Shown here: one piece after another, positions 18,054 through 27,971 of the stretch | Position numbering within the stretch: the first letter of the stretch is position 1 | Layout: each line of letters opens with the position of its first letter | Source: Chromohalobacter sp. 11-W | GTDB lineage: Bacteria; Pseudomonadota; Gammaproteobacteria; Pseudomonadales; Halomonadaceae | Reading direction: 5' to 3' | Assembly (NCBI RefSeq): GCF_029889905.1 | Contig: NZ_JARANZ010000001.1 | Location: forward strand, 372,001-436,000 | Length of the DNA: 64,000 bases | Notes under the pieces: model-generated | The model's database searches: none | Told to the model about the DNA's origin: nothing | What the model saw: the letters and a program-made list of their open reading frames with translations, nothing else | Program-made: the position numbers and the translations under genes

Positions 18054-19210
18054 GTGACCTCCTCTCGCTGGCAGGCGGCCAACCCGTCGAGCAGGGCGTT
18101 CAGGGCATCATCGTCGTGGGCGGCGGAAAGCGTGATGCGCAGGCGTGCCTGGCCGCGCGGCACGGTGGGGGCACGAATGGCGCCGACGCGTAATCCGGCC
18201 CGAGCCAGGCGCTCGGCCCAGCGCATGACGCGCGCGTTGGCGCCCAGCACGATGGGCTGAATGGGCGTGCGGGAGTCGGCCAGCGGCAAGCCGAGTGTGG
18301 CGGCCTCGCGTCGGAAGCGGGCGATGCGCTCAAATAACTGGATGCGACGCTCGGGTTCGTCTTCGAGGATGTCCAGAGCGGCCAGAGTGGCTGCCGCCAC
18401 GCCGGGCGGTTGGGCCGTCGTGTAGATGTAGGGGCGGGCGAACTGGATAAGGTGGTCGATCAGGGCGGCATCGCCGGCCACGAAGGCCCCGGCACTGCCC
18501 AGTGCCTTGCCCAGGGTGCCAACCAGTATCGGCACCTCGTCGACGCCGTGGGCGCGTCCCACGCAACCGTCGCCATGTGCGCCGAGCACGCCGAGACCAT
18601 GCGCATCGTCGATCATCAGCCAGGCGCCCTGGTGTCGGCAGGTGCTGGCGAGGCCGGCGATGTCGGCGGTATCGCCGTCCATGCTGAACACGCCATCGCT
18701 GACCACCAGCGCCGGGGCATCGTTCGGGGCCCGGGCCAGAAGCCGTTCGAGGTTCGTCAAATCACGATGGTGAAAGCGCCGTGAGGGCGCGCCGGCCAGC
18801 CTTGCGCCATCGATCAGCGAGGCGTGGTTGAGGCGATCCTGAAAGACCGAGGTGTGGCGGTCGCACAGCGCCTGCAGGGTGCCCAGGTTGGCCATGTAGC
18901 CGGTGGAGAACAGCAGGGCCCGGGGGCGTCCGGTCAGCGCGGCCAGGCGTCGTTCGAGTCGTTCGTGGATGTCGAGGTGCCCGGAGACCAGGTGCGATGC
19001 CTTGGCGCCGGCGCCGAAGCGTCTCGCAGCCGCCGCCTGAGCCTCGACCAGACGCGGGTCGTCGGCCAGACCCAGATAATCGTTGCCGGCGAAGTCGATG
19101 CAGGCGTCGTCTTCGCTAAGTAAAGAACGCTGTCGCCAGCCGCCACCCGCTTGCCGTTGGGCGGCGGCGTTCGATAGCCGCTTTGGCCAGAGGTCCGCAC
19201 GCGACAGCAT
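18050..19210 (-). CDS. bioF: 8-amino-7-oxononanoate synthase
   Basis: PLP enzyme condensing pimeloyl thioester and alanine. The 386-residue protein shows FAGNDYLGLADDPRL, LFSTGYMANLGTLQAL, DDAHGLGVLGAHG and the PLP lysine in GTLGKALGSAGAF. It starts three bases after the bioB stop and overlaps bioH, in the middle of the bioB-F-H-C-D-A operon. Confidence 0.96.
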   Translation of the reverse strand: MLSRADLWPKRLSNAAAQRQAGGGWRQRSLLSEDDACIDFAGNDYLGLADDPRLVEAQAAAARRFGAGAKASHLVSGHLDIHERLERRLAALTGRPRALLFSTGYMANLGTLQALCDRHTSVFQDRLNHASLIDGARLAGAPSRRFHHRDLTNLERLLARAPNDAPALVVSDGVFSMDGDTADIAGLASTCRHQGAWLMIDDAHGLGVLGAHGDGCVGRAHGVDEVPILVGTLGKALGSAGAFVAGDAALIDHLIQFARPYIYTTAQPPGVAAATLAALDILEDEPERRIQLFERIARFRREAATLGLPLADSRTPIQPIVLGANARVMRWAERLARAGLRVGAIRAPTVPRGQARLRITLSAAHDDDALNALLDGLAACQREEVT

Positions 19211-19213
19211 GGC

Positions 19214-20326
19214 TCAGGCCCGGGCAGCGTCGTAGAAAAGGGCCTCGTCGCGCTGGCGCTGGATGGCATGGGCCAGCACGGTTTCGGCCTGTTCGTCGTC
19301 GCTGTGGGCCTCGTGCGCGCTCGTTTCGACGTGCTCGGGGTGCAGGCCGAGCTTGTCGAACAGTGCCCGGTCGCGTTCCACCTGAGGGTTGCCGGTGGTC
19401 AGCAGGGTGTCGCCGTAGAAAATGGAGTTGGCACCGGCGAGGAACGCCATGGCCTGAGTCGACTCGTTCATTTGCTCGCGGCCGGCGGACAGCCGCACGT
19501 GGCTCATCGGCATCAGGATGCGGGCCACGGCGATGGCGCGGATGAACTCGAGCGGGTCCAGGTCTTCGACGTTTTCCATCGGTGTGCCCGGTACCTTGAC
19601 CAGCATGTTGATCGGCACCGACTCGGGATGCGGCTCAAGGCCCGCCAGTTGTTGCAGCAGGGCCGCGCGGTCGCGCGGTGCTTCGCCCATTCCGAGAATG
19701 CCGCCCGAACAGACCTTCATGCCCGCCTCACGGACGTTGGATAGGGTATCCAGGCGGTCGGCGTAGGAACGGGTGGTAATGATCTCGCCGTAGTATTCCG
19801 GCGAGGTGTCCAGGTTGTGGTTGTAGTAATCCAGGCCTGCCTCGGCCAGCCGACTTGCCTGACTGGCGTCGACCATGCCCAACGTCATGCAGGTTTCGAG
19901 CCCCAGGGCCTTGACCCGGCCGACCATCTCCATCACCACCCGCAGGTCCTTCTCCTGCGGGCTGCGCCAGGCGGCGCCCATGCAGAAGCGACTGGCCCCC
20001 GCATCCTTGGCCGCTTTGGCCTGCTCCACCACCTTCTCGATTTCGAGCAGCTTTTCCTTGCCGAGCCCGGTGTTGTAGTGCCCGGATTGCGGGCAGTACT
20101 TGCAGTCCTCCGGGCAGGCGCCAGTCTTGATCGATAACAGCGTCGAGACCTGCACGGCGTTGGGGTCGAAATATTCCCGGTGCACCTGCTGGGCACGGAA
20201 CAGCAGGTCGTTGAAGGGTAGCGCGAACAGCGCTTCGATCTCTTCCAGGGACCAGTCGTATCGAATGGCCGCCAGGGGAGCCGCGGAGGGATCGGCCCAA
20301 GCGTTGTCGTGTAACCGGGCAGGCAT
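19214..20326 (-). CDS. bioB: Biotin synthase
   Basis: Radical SAM enzyme inserting sulfur into dethiobiotin. The [4Fe-4S] motif is [12 protein letters not shown] (CxxxCxxC), with [27 protein letters not shown] and RLSAGREQM, whose Arg contacts the auxiliary cluster. I chose the ATG at 20326 (370 residues); 22 extra upstream codons in frame run through the operator region. First gene of the biotin operon. Confidence 0.97.
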   Translation of the reverse strand: MPARLHDNAWADPSAAPLAAIRYDWSLEEIEALFALPFNDLLFRAQQVHREYFDPNAVQVSTLLSIKTGACPEDCKYCPQSGHYNTGLGKEKLLEIEKVVEQAKAAKDAGASRFCMGAAWRSPQEKDLRVVMEMVGRVKALGLETCMTLGMVDASQASRLAEAGLDYYNHNLDTSPEYYGEIITTRSYADRLDTLSNVREAGMKVCSGGILGMGEAPRDRAALLQQLAGLEPHPESVPINMLVKVPGTPMENVEDLDPLEFIRAIAVARILMPMSHVRLSAGREQMNESTQAMAFLAGANSIFYGDTLLTTGNPQVERDRALFDKLGLHPEHVETSAHEAHSDDEQAETVLAHAIQRQRDEALFYDAARA

Positions 20327-20342
20327 AATGCTCTCGCTATCT

Positions 20343-20371
20343 GTTAACTTGTAGTGAGTTGAAAAGTTAAC
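20343..20371. promoter_or_regulatory. Inverted repeat next to bioB start (possible second biotin operator)
   Basis: GTTAACTT at 20343-20350 and AAGTTAAC at 20364-20371 form a perfect 8-bp inverted repeat with a 13-base spacer, 17 bases upstream of bioB. The half-sites share the GTTAAC core of the larger repeat further upstream. It would lie in the leader or promoter of the bio operon. It may be a second BirA site; binding is inferred. Confidence 0.45.
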
Positions 20372-20398
20372 CGTGAGGGTACGAGGATGCATGTCTAT

Positions 20399-20427
20399 GT
20401 CAACCTTTTAATTAGTTTAGGTTAACC
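20399..20427. promoter_or_regulatory. BirA-type biotin operator candidate
   Basis: TGTCAACC and GGTTAACC face each other across 14 bases (20406-20419). This matches the BirA consensus architecture, TTGTAAACC and GGTTTACAA with a 14-16 base spacer, with a few changes. It lies about 73 bases upstream of bioB, and an AT-rich core (TTTTAATTAGTTTA) fits overlap with a promoter. Biotinyl-AMP-loaded BirA would repress the whole bioBFHCDA operon. Confidence 0.6.
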
Positions 20428-20559
20428 GACGGCGAGGCCACGTTTTGTGGAATGCGGTCGCTTCCAGGCGCATCGGCTTCCTCTTCCTTCGGGGCTCGGG
20501 GCCATCCACACGATGGTGTAAGATACCGCTGGACGTTACCTCGACCGCCGGGAGCCCCC

Positions 20560-23500
20560 ATGTTCAGCGTCATACACGCCAATCATCTCGAGGACCTGGG
20601 AACCCTGGCGCTCGATGTCATTCGGCGCCATCGCCAACCGCCGCTGGTGCCGGAAACCTTCCTCGTGCAATCCAACGGCATGGCGCAGTGGTTGCGCCTG
20701 ACGCTTGCGGAAGCCGACGGCATCGCCGCCTCGGTGGATTTCCCGCTGCCTTCGAGCTTCGTGTGGCGCGCCTATCGTGCGGTGCTCGGCGATGACATTC
20801 CCGAGCAATCGCCATTCGACAAGACGCCCTTGGCCTGGCGCCTGATGCACCTGCTGGAGCGTTGCCTCGATCCGCAGGCCGCGCCTGACGATCCGAGCTG
20901 TTACGCGCCGCTTCGCGATTACTTGCAGAGTGAGGCGCTGGAGGCCAGCCCCATGCCGGGCGCCGCGCATGAGGCGCAAGAGCGGCGCCGTTGGCATCTG
21001 GCGGTGCGCCTCGCCGATCTCTTCGATCAGTACCTGATCTACCGGCCCGAATGGATCGAAGCCTGGGAGCGCGGCGAGACCGCGCCTCTGGAGTTGCCCG
21101 ACGACCAGCGCTGGCAGCCGGCGCTGTGGCGGGCGCTGATCGAAGATGCCCCCGCGCAGGCGCGCGAGCACCATCGCGCGCGTCTGCACCGGCGTTTTCT
21201 CGACGCCGCCCGGCAGCTTCGCGAGCGCCCCCGCGAGATGCCGCCACGGCTGTTCGTGTTCGGGATCTCGGCGTTGCCGGCGCAGACGCTGGAGGCCTTG
21301 CACGCGCTTTCCGGCGTGGTCGATGTGTTTTTGATGATCGCCAACCCGTGTCGCCACTACTGGGGCGATATCGTTTCCGACCGCGATGCCATCAAGCGCG
21401 CCGGGCGGTTATCGGCCCAGGCACGCCACGAACAGGAAACGCGCCACCCCGAGGCGCCGTGGTTGGCCGAACTCGACGAGGAGGCCCTGCACCTGCACGC
21501 CAATCCGCTGCTGGCGGGGTGGGGCACCCAGGGGCGTGATTTCATCGTCGGCCTGTACGAATTCGAGAGCGCGCGCGGCTTCGATCTGGAAACCGATGTC
21601 TTTCGTGACATGGCGCCTGCGCAGTCGCCGACGCTGTTGCAACAGTTGCAGCAGGACGTGCTCGAACTGGCGCACCCCGGCGAGCGCGCCCGACAGGAAG
21701 GCGCGCCGAGAACGATCGCCGAGGACGACGACTCCCTGGCCCTGGTCAGCGCTCACTCACCGCTGCGCGAGGTGGAGATCCTCCACGACCGTTTGTTGGC
21801 GGCCTTCGAGGACGCCGAGGCGGCGGGCGAACCGCTGCGGCCTCGCGACATCGTGGTCATGGTGCCCGAGATCGACCGCTACGCGCCCTGCATCGAGGCG
21901 GTCTTCGGCCAGTTGCCGCCGTCGCATCCCCGGCATATTCCCTTCACCATTGCCGACCAGGTCGCCAGCGAGGCGCATCCGCTGATGGTGCTGGCCTTGC
22001 TGTTACTCGACTTGCCCGAGCGTCGTCTGACGGTCAGCGAGGTGCTCGATGCGCTGGAAGTGCCCGCCTTTCGAGCCCGCTTCGCCATCGACGAGGCCGA
22101 GCTCGAGAGGCTGCGCCAGTGGCTGGCCGGCAGCGGTGTGCGCTGGGGGCTGAGCGCCGAGCATCGCCATTCGCTGGGATTCCCCGCGCTGGGCGAGAAC
22201 AGCTGGCGCTTCGGGCTGTCGCGCATGCTGCTCGGCTATGCCGTGGGTGAACCGGCTTCGACCGGCGCTCAGGGCGAAAGTGATGACTCACTGGGGCGTC
22301 CGCCGCGCTGGGACTTCCAGGGCATCGTGCCGTATGCCGAAGTGGGTGGTCTCGAGGCCGATCTCGCCGGGCGTGTGGCGGCGTTGCTCGACACTCTGGA
22401 AACGCAGTGTGCGGCGTTGAGCGAGCGGTTGTCCCCCGAGGCATGGCTGGGGCATCTGCAAGCCTTGTTCGCGGCCTGCCTGAGCCCTACCACGGCAGAA
22501 GAACACGATGTCGTGGCACGTCTCGACGCGGCGCTGGGGCGCTGGTCGCAGCAATGTCGGCAGGCCGGTTTCGAGGCCCCGGTGGGACTCGGCGTGGTGC
22601 GCGATGCGCTGCGTGCCGAACTCGACGAAGGCGGCCTCGCGCAGCGCTTTCTGGCCGGCAAGGTCAACTTCGCGACCTTGATGCCGATGCGCGCGATTCC
22701 CTTTCGTCATGTCTATCTGCTGGGCATGAACGACGGCGACTATCCCCGCGTGCGCCAGCCCCAGGATTTCGATTTGATGGCGACGCGGCCACGCCCCGGC
22801 GACCGTTCGCGGCGCGACGACGACCGTTATCTGATGCTCGAAGCCATGCTTTCGGCGCGTGAACGCCTGACGCTTTCCTGGGTGGGGCGCGACGTGCGCG
22901 ACAATACCCCGCGCCCGCCGTCGGTGTTGCTCGGCGAGTTGCTCGATACCCTCGAACAGGGCTGGGACGTGCCGGAGAGCGATGCCGCCGATCGTGCCAC
23001 CCGCCTGGCGCAGCGCCTGATCGAGACACATCCGCTGCAGCCGTTCTCGCGACGCTACTTCGAGCGCGACGACCCGCGCTTCACCTATGAGTCGAGCTGG
23101 GAGGCGCTGTATATGCCACCCGAGCGCGACGAATCCGTGCTACCGAATGCCGCCACGACGGTCGAACTGCCCAGTGAACCGCTTGGGTTGGGCGATCTAC
23201 AACGCGTGCTGCGTCGCCCCTGGACGGTCTATCTCGGGCGCCTGGGCGTGCATTTCGCCGACGCTCATGTGCCCGACGAGGACAACGAGCCGTTCGCGCC
23301 GGATGGCCTGGAAGATCACGGTCTCAAGCGCGAGCTGCTCGAGGGCGCGCGCGATGGTGTGCCGCTTACCGCGGTCGCCGAGCGGCTGCGCATGGCCGGG
23401 CGCTTGCCGACGGCCGGTTTCGGCGAGGCCTTGATCGAACCGCGCCTGGCGCGCCTGTCGCGTCAGGTGGAAAGCTGGCGCCGCGAGGTGGCCGAGTGCG

Positions 23501-24192
23501 CCGCGGCGACGCCGCCGCTGGTGCGTTATGTCGCTGTCCATGAAGCACTGGACGACAAAGCACTCACTCTGAAGGCGCGTCTGGATGGGCTTTTCGCGGC
23601 GCCCGCAGAGGCCTCGGCACCTTGGCGGCTGGTGACGCTAGAGCCGGGACACTACGGGCATCTAAAGGTCGAGGGTGAAGGCCCTTATCGTCACGTCGGC
23701 AAGTTGCATCGGCTGTATGCCGGTTATCTGCGCTGGCTGCTTGCCAATGCCACGTTGGAGGCATCGTGCGCATGGACGGCGATCTTCGAGGATCGCTGCC
23801 TGAGCCTTCCGGGTCTGGACAAGGCCAGCGCCGCAGGCGAGCTCGATGGCCTGCTGGCGGCCTGGGCGCGTGCCTATCGAGCACCGTGGCCGGCCATCGA
23901 CGAGATTGCCAAGGAGGTCTGGAAGCGCTTGCCGCGTGCCGACTGGGTGCCGTTGGCAACCGGGGAGGCGCCGGATGCCGGCGTGCGCGAGGCGCTCATC
24001 GCGCGCTACGAGACCGATGCCTTCGCCGGGCCGGCGGCGCTGCGCGCGAGTGACGGCGCACTGGGGCAACTGTGGCCCGATTTCGCCACCTTCGAGGCAG
24101 CGGGCGGCATCGCCGCCTCGCTCATCCAATATGCGCCGCTGATGGACATGCTGGCGCGAATCACCCAGCGGGTACACGGAGGTCGTTCATGA
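20560..24192 (+). CDS. recC: Exodeoxyribonuclease V subunit gamma (RecC)
   Basis: Chi-recognition and structural subunit of RecBCD. The 1210-residue protein begins FSVIHANHLEDL and has the RecC motifs PLVPETFLVQSNGMAQWL, HSPLREVEILHDRLL (as SAHSPLREVE), and the mid-protein VTFATLMPMRAIPF-type segment (NFATLMPMRAIPFRHVYLLG). The ATG at 20560 follows a GGGAG ribosome binding site. Its stop overlaps the recB start (ATGA). A separate ptrA protease gene, present between recC and recB in E. coli, is absent. Confidence 0.96.
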   Translation: MFSVIHANHLEDLGTLALDVIRRHRQPPLVPETFLVQSNGMAQWLRLTLAEADGIAASVDFPLPSSFVWRAYRAVLGDDIPEQSPFDKTPLAWRLMHLLERCLDPQAAPDDPSCYAPLRDYLQSEALEASPMPGAAHEAQERRRWHLAVRLADLFDQYLIYRPEWIEAWERGETAPLELPDDQRWQPALWRALIEDAPAQAREHHRARLHRRFLDAARQLRERPREMPPRLFVFGISALPAQTLEALHALSGVVDVFLMIANPCRHYWGDIVSDRDAIKRAGRLSAQARHEQETRHPEAPWLAELDEEALHLHANPLLAGWGTQGRDFIVGLYEFESARGFDLETDVFRDMAPAQSPTLLQQLQQDVLELAHPGERARQEGAPRTIAEDDDSLALVSAHSPLREVEILHDRLLAAFEDAEAAGEPLRPRDIVVMVPEIDRYAPCIEAVFGQLPPSHPRHIPFTIADQVASEAHPLMVLALLLLDLPERRLTVSEVLDALEVPAFRARFAIDEAELERLRQWLAGSGVRWGLSAEHRHSLGFPALGENSWRFGLSRMLLGYAVGEPASTGAQGESDDSLGRPPRWDFQGIVPYAEVGGLEADLAGRVAALLDTLETQCAALSERLSPEAWLGHLQALFAACLSPTTAEEHDVVARLDAALGRWSQQCRQAGFEAPVGLGVVRDALRAELDEGGLAQRFLAGKVNFATLMPMRAIPFRHVYLLGMNDGDYPRVRQPQDFDLMATRPRPGDRSRRDDDRYLMLEAMLSARERLTLSWVGRDVRDNTPRPPSVLLGELLDTLEQGWDVPESDAADRATRLAQRLIETHPLQPFSRRYFERDDPRFTYESSWEALYMPPERDESVLPNAATTVELPSEPLGLGDLQRVLRRPWTVYLGRLGVHFADAHVPDEDNEPFAPDGLEDHGLKRELLEGARDGVPLTAVAERLRMAGRLPTAGFGEALIEPRLARLSRQVESWRREVAECAAATPPLVRYVAVHEALDDKALTLKARLDGLFAAPAEASAPWRLVTLEPGHYGHLKVEGEGPYRHVGKLHRLYAGYLRWLLANATLEASCAWTAIFEDRCLSLPGLDKASAAGELDGLLAAWARAYRAPWPAIDEIAKEVWKRLPRADWVPLATGEAPDAGVREALIARYETDAFAGPAALRASDGALGQLWPDFATFEAAGGIAASLIQYAPLMDMLARITQRVHGGRS

Positions 24193-27100
24193 CGTCGCCC
24201 CGCCATGCCACGCCGCCGGCCGTTCAGCCCTTGGTGCTCGAGACCCTGCCACTGACCGGCTACCACCTGATCGAGGCCAGTGCGGGCACCGGCAAGACCT
24301 TCACCCTGGCGGCGCTTTATGTGCGTCTGGTGCTCGGCCCGTTGCCCGGGCGCGAAGAGCACGATTTCCCGCGCCCGCTGTTGCCGCCGGAAATTCTCGT
24401 GGTGACCTTTACCGAAGCCGCCACCGCCGAGCTGCGTGGGCGCATTCGCGCACGTCTCAAGGAGGCCCGAGACTGGTTGCTGGCATCGCAAGAAACGCGT
24501 GATGACAAGGTCCTCGCAGCGCTGCTGGGGCCCTTGGTCGAGGCCGGTGACGACGCCCTGGCCGGTGCCGCCAAGCGCCTCGACCAGGCCGCACGCCTGA
24601 TGGACGAGGCGGCGATCTTCACCATCCATGGCTTCTGCCAGCGCATGCTGACGCGCCATGCCTTCGATGCCGGCGCGCGTTTCGGTGCCGAGCTGCTGCA
24701 AGACGGCTCGGCTTTGTTGACGCGGGTCGTGGAGGACTATTGGCGTTGCCATTTCTATCCCCTCGCCGCGCACTGGCAGCGCGAAATTCGCCGCCGCTGG
24801 GAGGGGCCGGAGGCGCTGAGCCGTGCCTTGACGCCGCTGCTCAAGGAAGGCCGGGCACAGCCGCTGTGGTGGGACGATACGTATATCCAGGCGCCCGCGT
24901 CGTTAAGCGCGTTGCTGGAGAGCGCCGAGCGCTCGCTGGCCGTTCGCAGTGAACTGGAAGCCCGGCTGCGCCAAGCGTGGGATCGCGAGGCCATCGCGGC
25001 CTGCCTGCAGGACGCCTTCGAGCGCGGCGCCCTCAACAAGCGCAGTTACAAGCCGGAAGAGCTCGAGACACGCCTGGCGGCATTCGAGCAGTGGCTGACG
25101 ACACTCGAAGCGGGCGGCGATGGCGACACGACCGACAGCCAAGGCCGCTTCTGGCTGAGCCAGGCCAAACTCGAAGGGGCTAGCAAGAAGGGGCATGAGG
25201 CGCCCACGCATGCGTTTTTCGCGCTGCTCGATGAGCTGGCCGAGACCGCCACGCCTTTTGATCAGTTGGCGCCGCAAGTGTTGGCCCATGCCCGCGACAC
25301 GGTGGCGGCGATGTTCGCCGCCGAGAAGCGTCGTCAGGGCTGGTGGGAATTCGGCGATCTGTTGTGCGACCTGGACGCCGCGCTCGACCCCGACGCGGCT
25401 CCAGAGGCCGCGCTGCGCCTTGCGGGGCGCATTCGTCGGGCGCTACCGGTGGCGCTGATCGACGAGTTTCAGGACACCGATCCGCTGCAGTACCGCATCT
25501 TCTCGCGCATTTACCGGGCGCCCGAGGTGGAGACTACGACCACCTTGCTGATGATCGGCGACCCCAAGCAGGCGATCTACGCCTTTCGCGGTGCCGATAT
25601 CGACACCTATCTGGCGGCGCGGCGCGAAACCCCGAGTCGCTTCACCCTGGCGCGCAATTTTCGCTCCAGTCACGCCATGGTCGAGTCGGTCAATACGCTG
25701 TTCGCGCGCCATCCTGAACCGTTCGGCAGCGACGAGATCCCTTTCGTCGAGGTCGAAGCCCAAGGCAAGTCGACGCGTCTGGTAGATGCCGATGGCCACG
25801 ACATGGCGGCGCTCGGCGCTTGGTGGCCGGATGAGGAACGCCACACCAAGGCGGATTATCAGGCCCGCATGGCAAGCGCCGCGCGTGCCGAGGTCCAGCG
25901 GATGCTCGAGGGTGGTGCTTATTTTGTAGATAACAGCTCCGACGCTGCCAGCGGCGCCCGGCGTCCGGTACGTCCCGCGGACATCGCGATTCTGGTGCGC
26001 AAGGGCACCGAGGCGTTGGCGGTACGTCGCGCGCTGGCCGAGGGCGGCATTCGCAGCGTCTATCTCAGCGAGCGCACCAGCGTCTTCGATACGCCGTTGG
26101 CCTTCGAGCTGTTGCAGTTGTTCGAGGCGGTGGCGCAGCCGCGTCAGGACGCTCGCCTCAAGGCGGCGCTGGCGACGCGCCTTTTATGCGATACGCCGGC
26201 GACGCTGGAAACGCTGCTCGCCGATGAACTGGCCTGGGAGCGCGAAGTCGAGCGTTTCGCCGACTATCATCGCCAGTGGCAGCGGCGTGGTGTGCTGCCC
26301 ATGTTGCGTGCGGTGATGCGTGACTTCCGGGTCGCCGAACGCTTGGGGCAGCGCGACGACGGCGAGCGAGCACTGACCGACCTGTTGCATCTGGGAGAGC
26401 TGGCGCAGACGGTGTCGGCCCGGCTCGACGGCGAACATGCGCTGTTGCGCTGGTGGCATCGCGCGCTCCTCGAAGGGGCGGCCGAGCTTGATGCCGAGGC
26501 CGTCAGCCAGCGGCTGGAAAGCGACGAGGACCTGGTCAAGGTCATCACCATCCACAAGGCCAAGGGCCTCGAGTATCCCATCGTGTTGCTGCCGTTCGTT
26601 TGTGATTACCGGCCGGCGACGCCGGATCGCGGCACCGGCTTGCTCGAATGGCGCGATCCGCAACAAGGCCGAGTCTGGGTACATGGTGCCGACGACACGC
26701 AGCTGGCGGCCGCCGAGCAGGCGCGGTTGGACGAAGACGTGCGGCTGCTCTATGTCGCGCTCACGCGGGCCGCGCATGCCTGTCGCCTGGGCGTCGCGCA
26801 ACTGGGGCGCGGGCGCGGAGCGTCGAGCTGCCTGCACGAGACGGCGCTGGGCCGATTGCTGGGCTGCCAGGCCGATGACGACGGCCATGCTTTGCGCGAA
26901 CGTCTTGCGGCGGCGCTGAACGTCGAAGAACTGCCCGAGCCGCCCGGGCATCGCCTGAGCCTCGGCGACGGCGCTCCGGAAATGGCGCCGGCGCGACGTT
27001 TTACGGGGGGCATCGACGATGACTGGTGGATCGCCTCGTATTCGGCGTTGATCGTCGACGCGCGTCTCGAGACCGGCGGGGGCGCACAGGCGCTGCCTTG

Positions 27101-27971
27101 GGACGCCCCAGCGACGTTGGATGTCGAGGTCAGCCGCGAGCGCGATCCGGTGCCGCGTCCCGCCGCACGCACGCTGCGTGATTTTCCGCGCGGCCCGCGC
27201 CCGGGGACCTTTCTGCACGGCCTGCTGGAAGCGGTGGACTTCGACCGCCTGGGCGAACCGGCTTATCGCGACGAATTGCAGCGTCTGGTCAGCACGCGCC
27301 TGCACCTCGGTGGCTTCGACGCCGAGTGGGCGCCGGTATTGCTCGATTGGTTGTGCCAGGCCCTGCCGGCACCGTTCGCCGGCCATCAGGGCGCGGCGAT
27401 CCGTCTCGATGGACTGACCGCCTGGCGTGCCGAGCTGGAGTTCTGGCTGCCTACCGAGGATGCCTGGAGTACGCCGCTCGATGCGCTGGTCTGCGCATTG
27501 GAGCCCTTGCCGACGCCGCGCCCCCGACTGGCGCCGCGCAAGCTCAATGGCATGCTCAAGGGCTTCATCGATCTGGTGTTCGAGGCCGAGGACGGTCGCT
27601 GGTACGTCCTCGACTGGAAGTCCAATCATCTCGGCGATGCCCTGGCCGACTATCACCACGAGGCGCTGGCCGAGGCCATGGTCGCGCATCGCTACGACCT
27701 GCAGTACGTGTTGTACGTGCTGGCATTGCACCGCCTGCTGACGGCGCGTCTCGAAGGTTACGATTACGATACCCACATGGGCGGGGTCTGTTACGTGTTC
27801 CTGCGCGGCTTCGATGGCACGCCGGGTCATGGCGTCTTCCAGCGGCGCCCCGAACGGCGCTTGATCGAGGCCCTGGATGCCTGGCTCGCCGGCGACGCGG
27901 CGCCCGTCGAGGCGCTGCGTCGCGAACACGGCGTCGCCGCGCCTGAGACTGCCCCGGGAGAGAATGCATGA
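24189..27971 (+). CDS. recB: Exodeoxyribonuclease V subunit beta (RecB)
   Basis: 3'-5' helicase and nuclease subunit, 1260 residues. UvrD-type helicase motifs are in order: Walker A ASAGTGKTFTLAAL near residue 32, VTFTEAATAELRGRIR, LIDEFQDTDPLQYRIF, MIGDPKQAIYAFRGAD and ITIHKAKGLEYPIVLLPF. The C-terminal nuclease motif is near residues 1124-1144 (GFIDLVFE, then DWKSNHLG). ATGA overlaps with both recC and recD indicate a tightly coupled operon. Confidence 0.97.
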   Translation: MTSPRHATPPAVQPLVLETLPLTGYHLIEASAGTGKTFTLAALYVRLVLGPLPGREEHDFPRPLLPPEILVVTFTEAATAELRGRIRARLKEARDWLLASQETRDDKVLAALLGPLVEAGDDALAGAAKRLDQAARLMDEAAIFTIHGFCQRMLTRHAFDAGARFGAELLQDGSALLTRVVEDYWRCHFYPLAAHWQREIRRRWEGPEALSRALTPLLKEGRAQPLWWDDTYIQAPASLSALLESAERSLAVRSELEARLRQAWDREAIAACLQDAFERGALNKRSYKPEELETRLAAFEQWLTTLEAGGDGDTTDSQGRFWLSQAKLEGASKKGHEAPTHAFFALLDELAETATPFDQLAPQVLAHARDTVAAMFAAEKRRQGWWEFGDLLCDLDAALDPDAAPEAALRLAGRIRRALPVALIDEFQDTDPLQYRIFSRIYRAPEVETTTTLLMIGDPKQAIYAFRGADIDTYLAARRETPSRFTLARNFRSSHAMVESVNTLFARHPEPFGSDEIPFVEVEAQGKSTRLVDADGHDMAALGAWWPDEERHTKADYQARMASAARAEVQRMLEGGAYFVDNSSDAASGARRPVRPADIAILVRKGTEALAVRRALAEGGIRSVYLSERTSVFDTPLAFELLQLFEAVAQPRQDARLKAALATRLLCDTPATLETLLADELAWEREVERFADYHRQWQRRGVLPMLRAVMRDFRVAERLGQRDDGERALTDLLHLGELAQTVSARLDGEHALLRWWHRALLEGAAELDAEAVSQRLESDEDLVKVITIHKAKGLEYPIVLLPFVCDYRPATPDRGTGLLEWRDPQQGRVWVHGADDTQLAAAEQARLDEDVRLLYVALTRAAHACRLGVAQLGRGRGASSCLHETALGRLLGCQADDDGHALRERLAAALNVEELPEPPGHRLSLGDGAPEMAPARRFTGGIDDDWWIASYSALIVDARLETGGGAQALPWDAPATLDVEVSRERDPVPRPAARTLRDFPRGPRPGTFLHGLLEAVDFDRLGEPAYRDELQRLVSTRLHLGGFDAEWAPVLLDWLCQALPAPFAGHQGAAIRLDGLTAWRAELEFWLPTEDAWSTPLDALVCALEPLPTPRPRLAPRKLNGMLKGFIDLVFEAEDGRWYVLDWKSNHLGDALADYHHEALAEAMVAHRYDLQYVLYVLALHRLLTARLEGYDYDTHMGGVCYVFLRGFDGTPGHGVFQRRPERRLIEALDAWLAGDAAPVEALRREHGVAAPETAPGENA

